Shown piece by piece: positions 5,775 through 11,324 of a stretch of DNA of 11,324 nucleotides; within the stretch, counting starts at the first letter, position 1, and each line of letters begins with the position of its first letter. The stretch is from Timaviella sp038204505 (GTDB lineage: Bacteria > Cyanobacteriota > Cyanobacteriia > Elainellales > Elainellaceae), in NCBI GenBank assembly GCA_038204505.1, contig JBBRCV010000178.1, positions 1-11,324 on the forward strand. Reading direction: 5' to 3'. Below the pieces are notes generated by a model that did no database searches, had not been told where the DNA came from, and worked only from the letters and a program-made list of their open reading frames with translations. The translations under genes and the position numbers were made by a program.

Positions 5775-6188
5775 CTACCTTACAATCTGCTGAAAATCTC
5801 CATGAGTCAAAATTTGAATAGTCCGAAAGGGATGCAAAATCAGGAGATCTAAATCTCCTGTGATTAAAATTTGAGCCTGAGCCGCGATCGCAGTTGCCAA
5901 AATTTTTACATCATTTTGATCTCGAAGTTGAGGAATCTCGATCGAACTAATTGCAACTAGAGTAGAAATACTTTGAGCAATGCTAGATAAACTTTTAACC
6001 GTCTGATTGCGTTTTTGAAGTTGAGTTTGAAACTTGGGACGGCTTAGACTTGTTTCAAACTCTAGGAGAAGTTCCAGTGAAATGTGACTGGCGATCGCTC
6101 TTTGTCGAGCGAGTTGTAAAACTTGTGCAGGGGTTCCTCCCCAGAGTAGTCCCGAAATCCAAACATTAACATCAATCACAACATTCAT
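5775..6188 (-). CDS. vapC: PIN-domain toxin, PIN_3 / COG1569 type (VapC-like), intact
   Basis: A 137-aa protein when started at the ATG at 6188. That start overlaps the antitoxin stop as ATGA, so the two are translationally coupled. An in-frame TTG 12 nt upstream is unnecessary. The PIN acidic residues are visible: D6 in VVIDVNVW, E43 in LLEFE, D93 in RDQNDVKI, and D112 or D114 in TGDLDLL. The segment SGLLWGGTPAQVLQLA after strand 1 is typical of this subfamily, and ISSIEIPQLRDQND precedes the third acid. PIN toxins are Mg2+-dependent RNases, many cutting tRNA or rRNA; the target of this one cannot be read from sequence. It is the only one of the three recognised toxins here with an undisturbed frame. 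A copy of the short hairpin repeat begins immediately after its stop. Confidence 0.9.
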   Translation of the reverse strand: MNVVIDVNVWISGLLWGGTPAQVLQLARQRAIASHISLELLLEFETSLSRPKFQTQLQKRNQTVKSLSSIAQSISTLVAISSIEIPQLRDQNDVKILATAIAAQAQILITGDLDLLILHPFRTIQILTHGDFQQIVR

Positions 6189-6418
6189 TGCTGAGTCCAA
6201 AGTTCTTGACGGACTTCGCGGACAACCTGGCTAATCTCTTCAAGAGTCGGCTGATTCCGGTCAGGCTCAAGATCTACGAGTTCATCAAAAAAAGCGTTGA
6301 GATCAGTCTGGGCTGCGTGAATTTTTTGGTCAAGCAGTTGACGTTCCTCTGGGCTGAGCGTGAGGATAATCTGGGCAAGAGAGTCGATCAGTTTTAGATT
6401 GGTTGAAGATTGAAGCAT
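6185..6418 (-). CDS. Antitoxin partner of the intact PIN toxin (77 aa)
   Basis: I place the start at the ATG at 6418. The frame stays open up to 6535, but that extension runs into the dispersed repeat (6490-6695) and is rich in Arg/Pro encoded by HIP1 sites, so it is unlikely to be translated. The protein has a helical N-terminal part (NLKLIDSLAQIILTLSPEER), a middle helix and an acidic linker (DELVDLEPDRNQ), then a C-terminal helix (EEISQVVREVRQELW) that would bind the toxin. The layout (small acidic protein directly before, and overlapping by 4 nt, a PIN gene) is the standard antitoxin-toxin order. No ribbon-helix-helix or AbrB DNA-binding motif is obvious, so autoregulation is uncertain. 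Confidence 0.75.
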   Translation of the reverse strand: MLQSSTNLKLIDSLAQIILTLSPEERQLLDQKIHAAQTDLNAFFDELVDLEPDRNQPTLEEISQVVREVRQELWTQQ

Positions 6419-6517
6419 GGCACTGAAGCCTAAATCATGTGAGGTGTCATAAAAATCTACGATGGATTGAAGATCGTAGGAATCATTGTAGCGCGATCGC
6501 CCCCGTTCTTTAGGCGG

Positions 6518-6546
6518 GCGATCGCGTCTATTCACAACGTGATCGC
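6518..6546. repeat. HIP1-bracketed 13-bp core, orientation A
   Basis: GCGATCGC (6518-6525), core GTCTATTCACAAC (6526-6538), then GTGATCGC (6539-6546). The core is the exact reverse complement of the core in copy 2 at 7597-7609, while the sequences on both sides keep the same orientation. Confidence 0.9.
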
Positions 6547-6602
6547 ATTTTCAATTCTGAGCGGAGCTTAAGCAATCAGGAAAGGTAGAACTATATTTTC
6601 AT

Positions 6603-6689
6603 CGTTCCCAGACTCTATCCAAGTTGTTTCGCTAGGAAGGCAGGAGGCAGGAGTTTCCAGCAGGCATTTCCAGGCAGAGCATGGGAACG
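6603..6689. repeat. Small MITE-like element with inverted ends inside the repeat
   Basis: CGTTCCCAGACTCT at 6603-6616 is an imperfect inverted copy of AGAGCATGGGAACG at 6676-6689 (12 of 14 positions). The interior has GGCAGGA twice in tandem (6639-6652). No coding capacity. The counterpart in copy 2 (about 7673-7764) is more degenerate. Confidence 0.6.
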
Positions 6690-6728
6690 AGGAAACCTGG
6701 GTACGAGAAAAAGTAGTCCGATTCAGGG

Positions 6729-7156
6729 TCATTGTGTCCAGTCTTCAATTGATAATCCTGGAACCTGAGTAAAGTCTCGATAGTTGCGTGTCACCAACGT
6801 TGCTCCTAACGATAAAGCGATCGCAGCTATTCGCATATCTTTTTGCAATCCTTTCTATTCAACGTCTTATTTTCTCGTAATAACCGTTGATGACATTCAT
6901 TCGCCACATCATCAAAATTGATGACCTGGATTTCTCTAAAATAGTTCAATGCAATCCATAGTCGGATATATAGTTCAGGTAAATTTTCCGTTTGTGCAGG
7001 ATCATTGATCAGGTTAATCCATCCGTTAAATACTTCTTGAACCGTTACGATTGTCAGTGCAACATTACGAGAAACAGGACGTACGCGATCGCGTACAGCT
7101 TGATTTCCTGCTAACAACAGGGACACATGATCCGTATCCAATATCCAAAAACTCAT
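6729..7156 (-). pseudogene. vapC: PIN-domain toxin (VapC-like) with a broken or programmed-shift reading frame
   Basis: From the ATG at 7156 the frame encodes a PIN N terminus (ILDTDHVSLLLAGNQ with D7 and D9; E41 in VQEVFNGW; NFDDVANECHQRLLREN at about 80-96) and stops after codon 109 with DCKKICE. The rest of the domain (DMRIAAIALSLGATLVTRNY, then RDF, VPGLSIEDW) is open in the -1 frame and ends at 6729. The full product would be about 142 aa, the normal VapC size. The switch falls at or just before CAAAAAG at 6839-6845, which is in the correct phase for a -1 slip (C AAA AAG). A deleted C upstream of GATTG, turning KRLQKD into KDCKK, is the simpler explanation. The start overlaps the antitoxin stop as ATGA. 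Without the shift, the third acidic residue and the last strand are missing, so the product should be inactive. Confidence 0.85.
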
Positions 7157-7500
7157 GGAAGAACTTCATTCATTTCATCGTCATCTACCTGACGTTCTGC
7201 CTGCATAGTTTCCACGATTTTGGCGAAATAAGGATCATCCTTAAACACACCTGCATATTTCATCCAAGGATCTTCAGTTGCCTCAGCCGCAGATAGCAAA
7301 ATTTCGAGGGGCAATATCCGCACATTCGCTAATCGATGCGTCACCATTGTCTGCAACTGGGCGATCGCCTGTTCGTTTGTTTGGGCTTCAACTCGGCAGT
7401 CGGGAAACTCCAGAACTGAGGCAAGCGATCGCCCGTCTTGAGTTTCTTCTAAAACCAGGTGGAGCTTTAAGTTTTCTGAGCTAGATGAACTGAGCATCAT
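7153..7500 (-). CDS. Antitoxin partner of the second PIN gene (115 aa)
   Basis: Starts at the ATG at 7500, with AGGAG (7511-7515) 10 nt upstream; a second ATG follows directly. Residues ~10-55 (LKLHLVLEETQDGRSLASVL, EFPDCRVEAQTNEQAIAQLQ) look like the HicB / UPF0150-type strand-strand-helix fold, in which a short peptide of 'EFPDC' kind precedes a helix. The C-terminal half (DPWMKYAGVFKDDPYFAKIV, then the acidic ERQVDDDEMNEV) resembles the tails of cyanobacterial VapB-type proteins that bind the toxin. The gene ends with a 4-nt ATGA overlap with the PIN gene, so the pair is coupled. It is intact although its toxin is frame-disrupted. No separate DNA-binding domain is seen. Confidence 0.8.
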   Translation of the reverse strand: MMLSSSSSENLKLHLVLEETQDGRSLASVLEFPDCRVEAQTNEQAIAQLQTMVTHRLANVRILPLEILLSAAEATEDPWMKYAGVFKDDPYFAKIVETMQAERQVDDDEMNEVLP

Positions 7501-7529
7501 GATTCAAAAGCTCCTACGCAGCTCCTTCA

Positions 7530-7558
7530 ATTATACTACGATGCCAGACGAGGAGGAA
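7530..7558 (-). promoter_or_regulatory. Promoter of the second PIN toxin-antitoxin pair
   Basis: A perfect TATAAT on the minus strand (7530-7535) lies about 30 nt before the antitoxin start. With a 17-nt spacer the -35 is TTCCTC (7553-7558), a poor match, so activity may depend on an activator or be modest. It directly abuts repeat copy 2. Confidence 0.5.
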
Positions 7559-7560
7559 AT

Positions 7561-7769
7561 AGCGCGATCGCTCTCGTTCTTTAGGCGGGCGATCGCGTTG
7601 TGAATAGACGCGATCGCATTTTCAATTCTGAGCGGAGCTTAGGTAATCAGAAAAGGTAGAACTATATTTCCATCATTCCCAGACTCCATCCAAGTTATTT
7701 CGCTAGAGGATGAGGTGGAGGCAGCAGCCTTCAGTAAGCATTCCCCAGGCAGAGCATGAGAACGAGGAA
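7561..7769. repeat. Long dispersed repeat, copy 2
   Basis: Direct copy of 6490-6695. It has three intact HIP1 sites (7564-7571, 7589-7596, 7610-7617), then the shared TTTTCAATTCTGAGCGGAGC block and the degenerate inner element ending GGCAGAGCATGAGAACGAGG. The two copies bracket the second PIN pair, 0.87 kb apart. Copy 2 fills almost all of the space between the antitoxin promoter and the end of the caspase-like gene. Confidence 0.9.
7589..7617. repeat. HIP1-bracketed 13-bp core, orientation B
   Basis: GCGATCGC (7589-7596), core GTTGTGAATAGAC (7597-7609), GCGATCGC (7610-7617). The core is the exact reverse complement of 6526-6538. The whole 29-bp segment matches the inverse of 6518-6546 with one difference. 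Confidence 0.9.
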
Positions 7770-7770
7770 T

Positions 7771-7800
7771 CACCCTTATTCTGTTACAGTAACAAGGGTG
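7771..7800 (-). terminator. Hairpin at the stop codon of the caspase-like gene (possible weak terminator)
   Basis: CACCCTTATT (7771-7780) and AACAAGGGTG (7791-7800) form a 10-bp stem with one mismatch; the stop codon TAA at 7776-7778 lies inside it. On the minus strand it is followed by ATTCC, not a T run, so it may stabilise the 3' end or attenuate, not terminate fully. Confidence 0.4.
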
Positions 7801-10800
7801 GAGCTTATGAACTCGGCAATTGCCACCCCATTGGTATTAATGCCTTGGATTGAAAAACTGTACTGCCCAAGCGAAAGTCCAGCGATCGGTACGTTGGCAC
7901 AGGTCAAATTTTTAAGCCTCCGTTTACACAAGTCCTTAAATTCTGCAATCACTTGATTGTTTTGAAATACCGGAATCGTTGTAGCTTTACCTTCTCCATC
8001 TTCTGCTACTACATTTAAGGTTTGCAATTGCCCAACTTCCTCAATCCTCCAAGTTAACTTCACGGCTTCCCCAACTTTGTATTTAGACTCGTCGGGTTGA
8101 AAATGCGTCACTTTAGGATCAGGTTTGGCAACAATTTCTAGCTCAGTCTTGCTGGGTGTTAAGGGATTTCCAGAACGGCTCGTGGCAATCAGTTCAAAAG
8201 TATATTTGCCCGCTGCACGGGCACTAGTGAGGACATTATTGCATCTTAGTTCTTCAGATGATAGGTCGCAGCGGGGAGGTTTTAACGAATCTGGAGGCTT
8301 ATCCTGCTGAAAGTTAAAAATTACTGGAGCGACTGGGTTTGGACCCTGGGTTTTCAGTTCGATTCTTTTGATCTGGCTAGGGTTGCGAATTGTCCAATTA
8401 AGCTTCACCGGATCGCCCTCAATATAGTTCGTCCCTGTAGCTTTAAATTCCATTACCTCTAATGGCAAGGGTTTCAAAAACAAGAGCCAGATCCCCAGAC
8501 TGACGCTGCCCAGTACGCCCAACACTGCCAACAGCAGCAGCAAAACCTGCCGTAAAGGAAGCGCTTTCCTTTGGGGAAGACGAGCAGGTAATTGAGATCC
8601 TTGTATATCCTGCATATCCACTGGGAAGTTAATCGCTTGTCCAACGCCCCTATTCTTGCTTGAATTTCGATTTAAGACTGGATCTATGCTAGCTAAGCTA
8701 TCCCTCGGCTGCTCAGAGAAATGATTGTTAGTTGTTTCTGTCGTAGAACTAAGAAATAGTGGTTGTTCTTCTTGACCAAGCGATTTATCTTGTTGCGATA
8801 TAGGCAATTGAACTGCTATATTCTGCTCATCTGATAAGGATGATTGATTTAGTTGCAAAGGCTGAAAAAGTTGAATGACTTTCTGTTCTATTGAAAGAAT
8901 AGTGCTATGGCTCAAATCCAAAATCTGCTGGAATCGTTGTAATTCCTCACGAGTTACCGTACTGAGAGGATACTCAAATTGAACGGACTCTTTAAACACC
9001 TGCTCGTACTGTTGTAACTTTTGCAAATGCTCTTCAATCTTAGATGTAATATGGTGCTCAATTGCTACAACCTCTTCATCTGAAAGATCCCAGGCTCGCT
9101 GCTGACGATTCAACAGATGACGCTCATTCTCATTGAAAGGATAATGTTTTTGAGTTGCTTCTACAAATTTTTGCTCATATCTTTGCAGATTAGTTTGATG
9201 AATTTCAATTTCGGTAGTGATCTGACTCTCGATCGCCCTCACATCGTCTTCCCTCAATCCTAGCGTCTGCCAAGTCTGCTCCAACTGCTTGCGATCGCTC
9301 TCACTCAGATGATGTTTACGTCGTTTAGTAGCATCTACATACGTCTGCTCATACTGCTGAATTTTTTGCTGATAAGTCTTTATCTCAGCCGTAATTTTCG
9401 CTTCAATCGGTGCAACATCCACTTTACTTAAGCCAAGGCTTTCTTGCTGCTGCTGTAATTCATTCCGATTTTCATCACCTGATGGTAATGGATAACTTCG
9501 TTGGATCGCAGCGACAAATAACTGTTCATACTGCTGAAGATTTTGGTGGTAACTCTCCACCTCTGCGGTAATTCGCATTTCAATCGGCGAAACTTCCGCA
9601 TCTGCAAGTTCTAGCTGCTGCTTAAGTTGTGCTAGACGAGTCCGACTGGCATCATTGAGCGAAAACTCTTGGCGAAGGGTTTGAGCAAAAGCTTGCTCGT
9701 AGGTTTGCAGATTTTTTTGATGCGTTTTGAGACGGGCAGTAACGGTCGCCTCAATCGGTACAGTATCTTCGTTACGGAGTCCCAAAATTTGCTGAAGATT
9801 TTGCAGATCAGCGCGATCGCCCTCCGTAATCGTCTGATCCCGCTGCAACACCTCCGTAAACACCTGCTCATACTGCTGGAGCTTGTTACGAAATTCTTGA
9901 CGGCAAGGTTCCAGCACCTCATCCTCGATCGACTGTGCCGCTGTCGGTTCGAGTGTGAGGCGCGATCGCAGTACATCCAACGTCCGCCGCCCTACAAAAG
10001 AAATCTCGCCCCGATGAATAAACCGCGCCACCTCTTTCCGATACTTCTGTAACGGATCACCCGGCGGCACTTTCGTCAGTCGAATTTTGAAACCTTCCCG
10101 AATCGCGTAAAGCTCCGGCTTCATCGCAGGCTGGAACTCTTGCACCTTACGGCTGGCATACTCATGCAATTCATCAATCGAAATCACCCCGTCATCATCC
10201 AGATCTGCCGCTCCCGTCCGGATACCTTCCAACAGAAAACGGGTATAAATTGACAGATCCTCTCCCTTCTCTTCAAAGGAATATTGGGTTGAGGTTGAAG
10301 AAGTCAAAACCGCCCGACCTTCACCTCCTAACTCAGTCCGAATATCGACCGAGCCATCATCTCTCGCCAACAAACCCTCAGCAAACGCGCCACTGAAGCA
10401 ACTATCCAATACCACTACTTGCCGCTTCGAGCGACTACGCCCCATGCTGTCATGAACAAAACTGGCAGCCACCGCCGTAGACCGAATCAACTCACCCCGC
10501 TCAGTCTTACGGGTGGTGCGTGTCGTCAAATACAAACGGTTGGTATCGTCCTTAATTCCGTGCCCCGAAAAATATAGCAGCACTAAATCATCCTTCTGCC
10601 GACCCAAGAACAGCGACTCGATCGCCTCTTCCATTTCCTGGCGCTGCGGATTTTTCAGCAGTTTTACATCCCCACTGGCAAACCCACCAATATCAGAGTG
10701 CAGCAAAACTTCCCGAATTGCCTCAACATCTTTGACTGCCCCAGGCAATGGATTTAAACCTGCTCCATATTCACTGACCCCAATCAACAGAGCGACTTTT

Positions 10801-10805
10801 GCCAT
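7776..10805 (-). CDS. Membrane-anchored caspase-like (peptidase C14 / orthocaspase) protein with repeat stalk and Ig-like domains
   Basis: 1009 aa. Residues 1-245 are a Peptidase_C14 caspase domain: ALLIGVSEYG at the start, catalytic H82 in YFSGHG, C136 in VVLDSCFSGA. Residues 201-212 form a complete EF-hand-type loop (D201, D203, D205, G206, I208, S209, E212), suggesting Ca2+ control, as in many metacaspases. Residues 255 to ~656 are seven diverged 57-59-aa repeats. Residues 657-750 are a polar, likely disordered linker. Residues ~752-777 are one transmembrane helix (VLLLLLAVLGVLGSVSLGIW). Two beta-sandwich Ig-like units follow (~783-893 and 897-1008), each with a VKLNW or VKLTW signature and a Cys pair (C846/C855, C960/C969). 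With the basic side before the helix, the caspase should be cytoplasmic and the Ig-like units extracytoplasmic. The ATG at 10805 has only GGGG as ribosome site. It lies 73 nt after the CHAT gene on the same strand, so co-transcription is plausible. Substrate unknown. Confidence 0.92.
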   Translation of the reverse strand: MAKVALLIGVSEYGAGLNPLPGAVKDVEAIREVLLHSDIGGFASGDVKLLKNPQRQEMEEAIESLFLGRQKDDLVLLYFSGHGIKDDTNRLYLTTRTTRKTERGELIRSTAVAASFVHDSMGRSRSKRQVVVLDSCFSGAFAEGLLARDDGSVDIRTELGGEGRAVLTSSTSTQYSFEEKGEDLSIYTRFLLEGIRTGAADLDDDGVISIDELHEYASRKVQEFQPAMKPELYAIREGFKIRLTKVPPGDPLQKYRKEVARFIHRGEISFVGRRTLDVLRSRLTLEPTAAQSIEDEVLEPCRQEFRNKLQQYEQVFTEVLQRDQTITEGDRADLQNLQQILGLRNEDTVPIEATVTARLKTHQKNLQTYEQAFAQTLRQEFSLNDASRTRLAQLKQQLELADAEVSPIEMRITAEVESYHQNLQQYEQLFVAAIQRSYPLPSGDENRNELQQQQESLGLSKVDVAPIEAKITAEIKTYQQKIQQYEQTYVDATKRRKHHLSESDRKQLEQTWQTLGLREDDVRAIESQITTEIEIHQTNLQRYEQKFVEATQKHYPFNENERHLLNRQQRAWDLSDEEVVAIEHHITSKIEEHLQKLQQYEQVFKESVQFEYPLSTVTREELQRFQQILDLSHSTILSIEQKVIQLFQPLQLNQSSLSDEQNIAVQLPISQQDKSLGQEEQPLFLSSTTETTNNHFSEQPRDSLASIDPVLNRNSSKNRGVGQAINFPVDMQDIQGSQLPARLPQRKALPLRQVLLLLLAVLGVLGSVSLGIWLLFLKPLPLEVMEFKATGTNYIEGDPVKLNWTIRNPSQIKRIELKTQGPNPVAPVIFNFQQDKPPDSLKPPRCDLSSEELRCNNVLTSARAAGKYTFELIATSRSGNPLTPSKTELEIVAKPDPKVTHFQPDESKYKVGEAVKLTWRIEEVGQLQTLNVVAEDGEGKATTIPVFQNNQVIAEFKDLCKRRLKNLTCANVPIAGLSLGQYSFSIQGINTNGVAIAEFISSTLVTVTE
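8838..10043 (-). repeat. Seven tandem ~57-aa coding repeats in the caspase-like protein
   Basis: Units start at residues 255, 312, 369, 426, 485, 543 and 600, giving spacings of 57, 57, 57, 59, 58 and 57. Six of the seven begin YEQxF or YEQxY. Each has the pattern L..(L/Q)Q..L.L....V..IE..I, then a helix ending LQQ or similar. The last unit is degenerate. DNA identity among units is low, so the array is old. Each unit is likely a helical hairpin, forming a stalk or an oligomerisation/recognition surface. Confidence 0.85.
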
Positions 10806-10878
10806 ATTGCCCCATTTGTTCTGCTACCAAATCTTAGTTCATCTTGTTAGCTCATACTCAGGGCAATTTACTCGTGCT

Positions 10879-11324
10879 TCATCCTTTCTTCTTCAAAACT
10901 GGAGTCAGTGCCTCAGCGATCCCAGCTAACCGAATCGCACTGCACCCCATTTCATAGGCAAACTCCACATCTCGCCCTGCCCCCAACGCATCATAAAAAC
11001 CAACCGCAAACTCCAGCGCTGCCCGATCGCCAATTGCCTGAGTCATCCCCACGACATAGGGAATATGTCGTGCGATCGCCTCAGCCTGCACATCCGAATA
11101 GCAGCCATTCAACACCACACATTCCACCTGATTCGCAAACAGCTTAAACAAACCTGCCAAAGCCTCACCAGTCACCAGCTTAGATTTTCCAACCTCGTCC
11201 TCAAACACCAACCCCTCTTCACCCAGGCCATGACCCGAAAAGTGAATGATATGAGGATTAATATCCAGCATGGCGCGTTGAATATCTCGTGGACGAACCG
11301 CCCACTGTTGTTCAAGCGTAAATT
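10879..11324 (-). CDS. CHAT-domain (caspase-fold) protein, 5'-truncated by the window
   Basis: 147 residues and a stop are visible; the frame is open to the right edge (an internal ATG at 11271 is not the start). The first visible residues, FTLEQQWAVRPRDIQRAMLD, are followed by INPHIIHFSGHG with the candidate catalytic His, and then GLVFEDEVGKSKLV. Next come VECVVLNGCYS with the candidate Cys, YVVGMTQAIGDRAALEFAVG, and FYDALGAGRDVEFAYEMGCS. This is the CHAT (caspase HetF-associated with TPRs) pattern in its compact form, close to the end of the protein (TPVLKKKG then stop). What precedes the CHAT domain is unknown, so partner or effector domains may lie outside. CHAT proteases are Cys proteases used in bacterial defence and differentiation (HetF in heterocyst formation, the CHAT protein of type III-E CRISPR). 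The next gene, 73 nt downstream, is a C14 caspase-like protein; there is no terminator between them. Confidence 0.88.
   Translation of the reverse strand, partial: FTLEQQWAVRPRDIQRAMLDINPHIIHFSGHGLGEEGLVFEDEVGKSKLVTGEALAGLFKLFANQVECVVLNGCYSDVQAEAIARHIPYVVGMTQAIGDRAALEFAVGFYDALGAGRDVEFAYEMGCSAIRLAGIAEALTPVLKKKG

Larger units (their letters stand above)
6490..6695. repeat. Long dispersed repeat, copy 1
   Basis: About 205 bp, matching 7561-7769 in the same orientation. The left ~140 bp are close to identical apart from an inverted 13-bp core and about ten substitutions, all transitions. The right part (6637-6670) has diverged more. Order: three HIP1-type palindromes (6493-6500, 6518-6525, and the mutated GTGATCGC at 6539-6546), then TTTTCAATTCTGAGCGGAGC, then an 87-bp inner element with imperfect inverted ends. 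CGCGATCGCCC (6492-6502) and GGGCGATCGCG (6516-6526) also form a perfect 11-bp stem. Confidence 0.9.

Noticed and set aside
6419..6535. N-terminal extension of the 77-aa antitoxin to 116 aa
   Set aside because: It reads into the dispersed repeat and HIP1 sites; the internal ATG at 6418 gives a normal-length protein.
9632..10052. Frames of 114 (minus) and 127 (plus) codons inside the caspase-like gene
   Set aside because: Both are out-of-frame or antisense shadows created by the repeat region of the large gene.
1..11324. tRNA, rRNA, CRISPR array or replication origin
   Set aside because: No cloverleaf, rRNA signature, exact direct-repeat array or origin-type repeat cluster was seen on either strand.

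Overview
The window looks like an accessory region of a cyanobacterial chromosome. The palindrome GCGATCGC (HIP1, the octamer over-represented in many cyanobacteria) occurs about nineteen times from position 3458 onward. The protein families also fit: RTX nonapeptide proteins, PIN-type toxin-antitoxin pairs, and caspase-fold proteins with membrane-anchored Ig-like domains. I cannot name the genus. The first 3.4 kb has no full HIP1 site, and it holds the two segments most likely to have their own history: an RTX gene and an IS110-family element.

Layout. 1-1277 (minus): 3'-truncated gene for a calcium-binding RTX protein with about 19 nonapeptide repeats. 1278-3423 (plus): a non-coding stretch with several inverted repeats, a candidate bridge RNA, an IS110-family transposase with an intact DEDD set and a candidate catalytic Ser, an 88-codon ORF, and a strong intrinsic terminator. 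3505-4270 (minus): a two-gene operon of unknown function (114 aa then 138 aa). 4511-5158 (minus): a HigBA-like (HI1419/HI1420-type) pair with a promoter and operator-like palindrome; the toxin gene is frameshifted. 5380-5694 (minus): an antitoxin-like orphan. 5775-6418 (minus): an intact PIN-toxin/antitoxin pair. 6729-7500 (minus): a second PIN pair whose toxin reading frame breaks at an A5 run. This pair is bracketed by two direct copies of a ~205-bp repeat. In those copies a 13-bp core between two HIP1 palindromes lies in opposite orientations. 7776-10805 (minus): a 1009-aa caspase-like (C14) protein with a His/Cys dyad, an EF-hand loop, seven ~57-aa repeats, one membrane segment and two Ig-like domains. 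10879-11324 (minus): the C-terminal part of a CHAT-domain (caspase-fold) protein.

How the genes may work together. Everything right of the terminator at 3406 is on the minus strand and is built from self-poisoning or proteolytic modules: three toxin-antitoxin loci, one orphan antitoxin-like gene, one unknown pair, and two caspase-superfamily genes in tandem. This resembles a stress-response, cell-death or defence island, but that role is an inference from content alone. The CHAT/C14 tandem is the best candidate for a little-described system: a possibly soluble CHAT protease encoded 73 nt upstream of a membrane-anchored caspase with a repeat stalk and a predicted extracytoplasmic sensor-like region. 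Two of the three recognisable toxins carry frame disruptions while their antitoxins stay open, which suggests decay of toxins in an ageing TA cluster, or in one case possibly programmed frameshifting.
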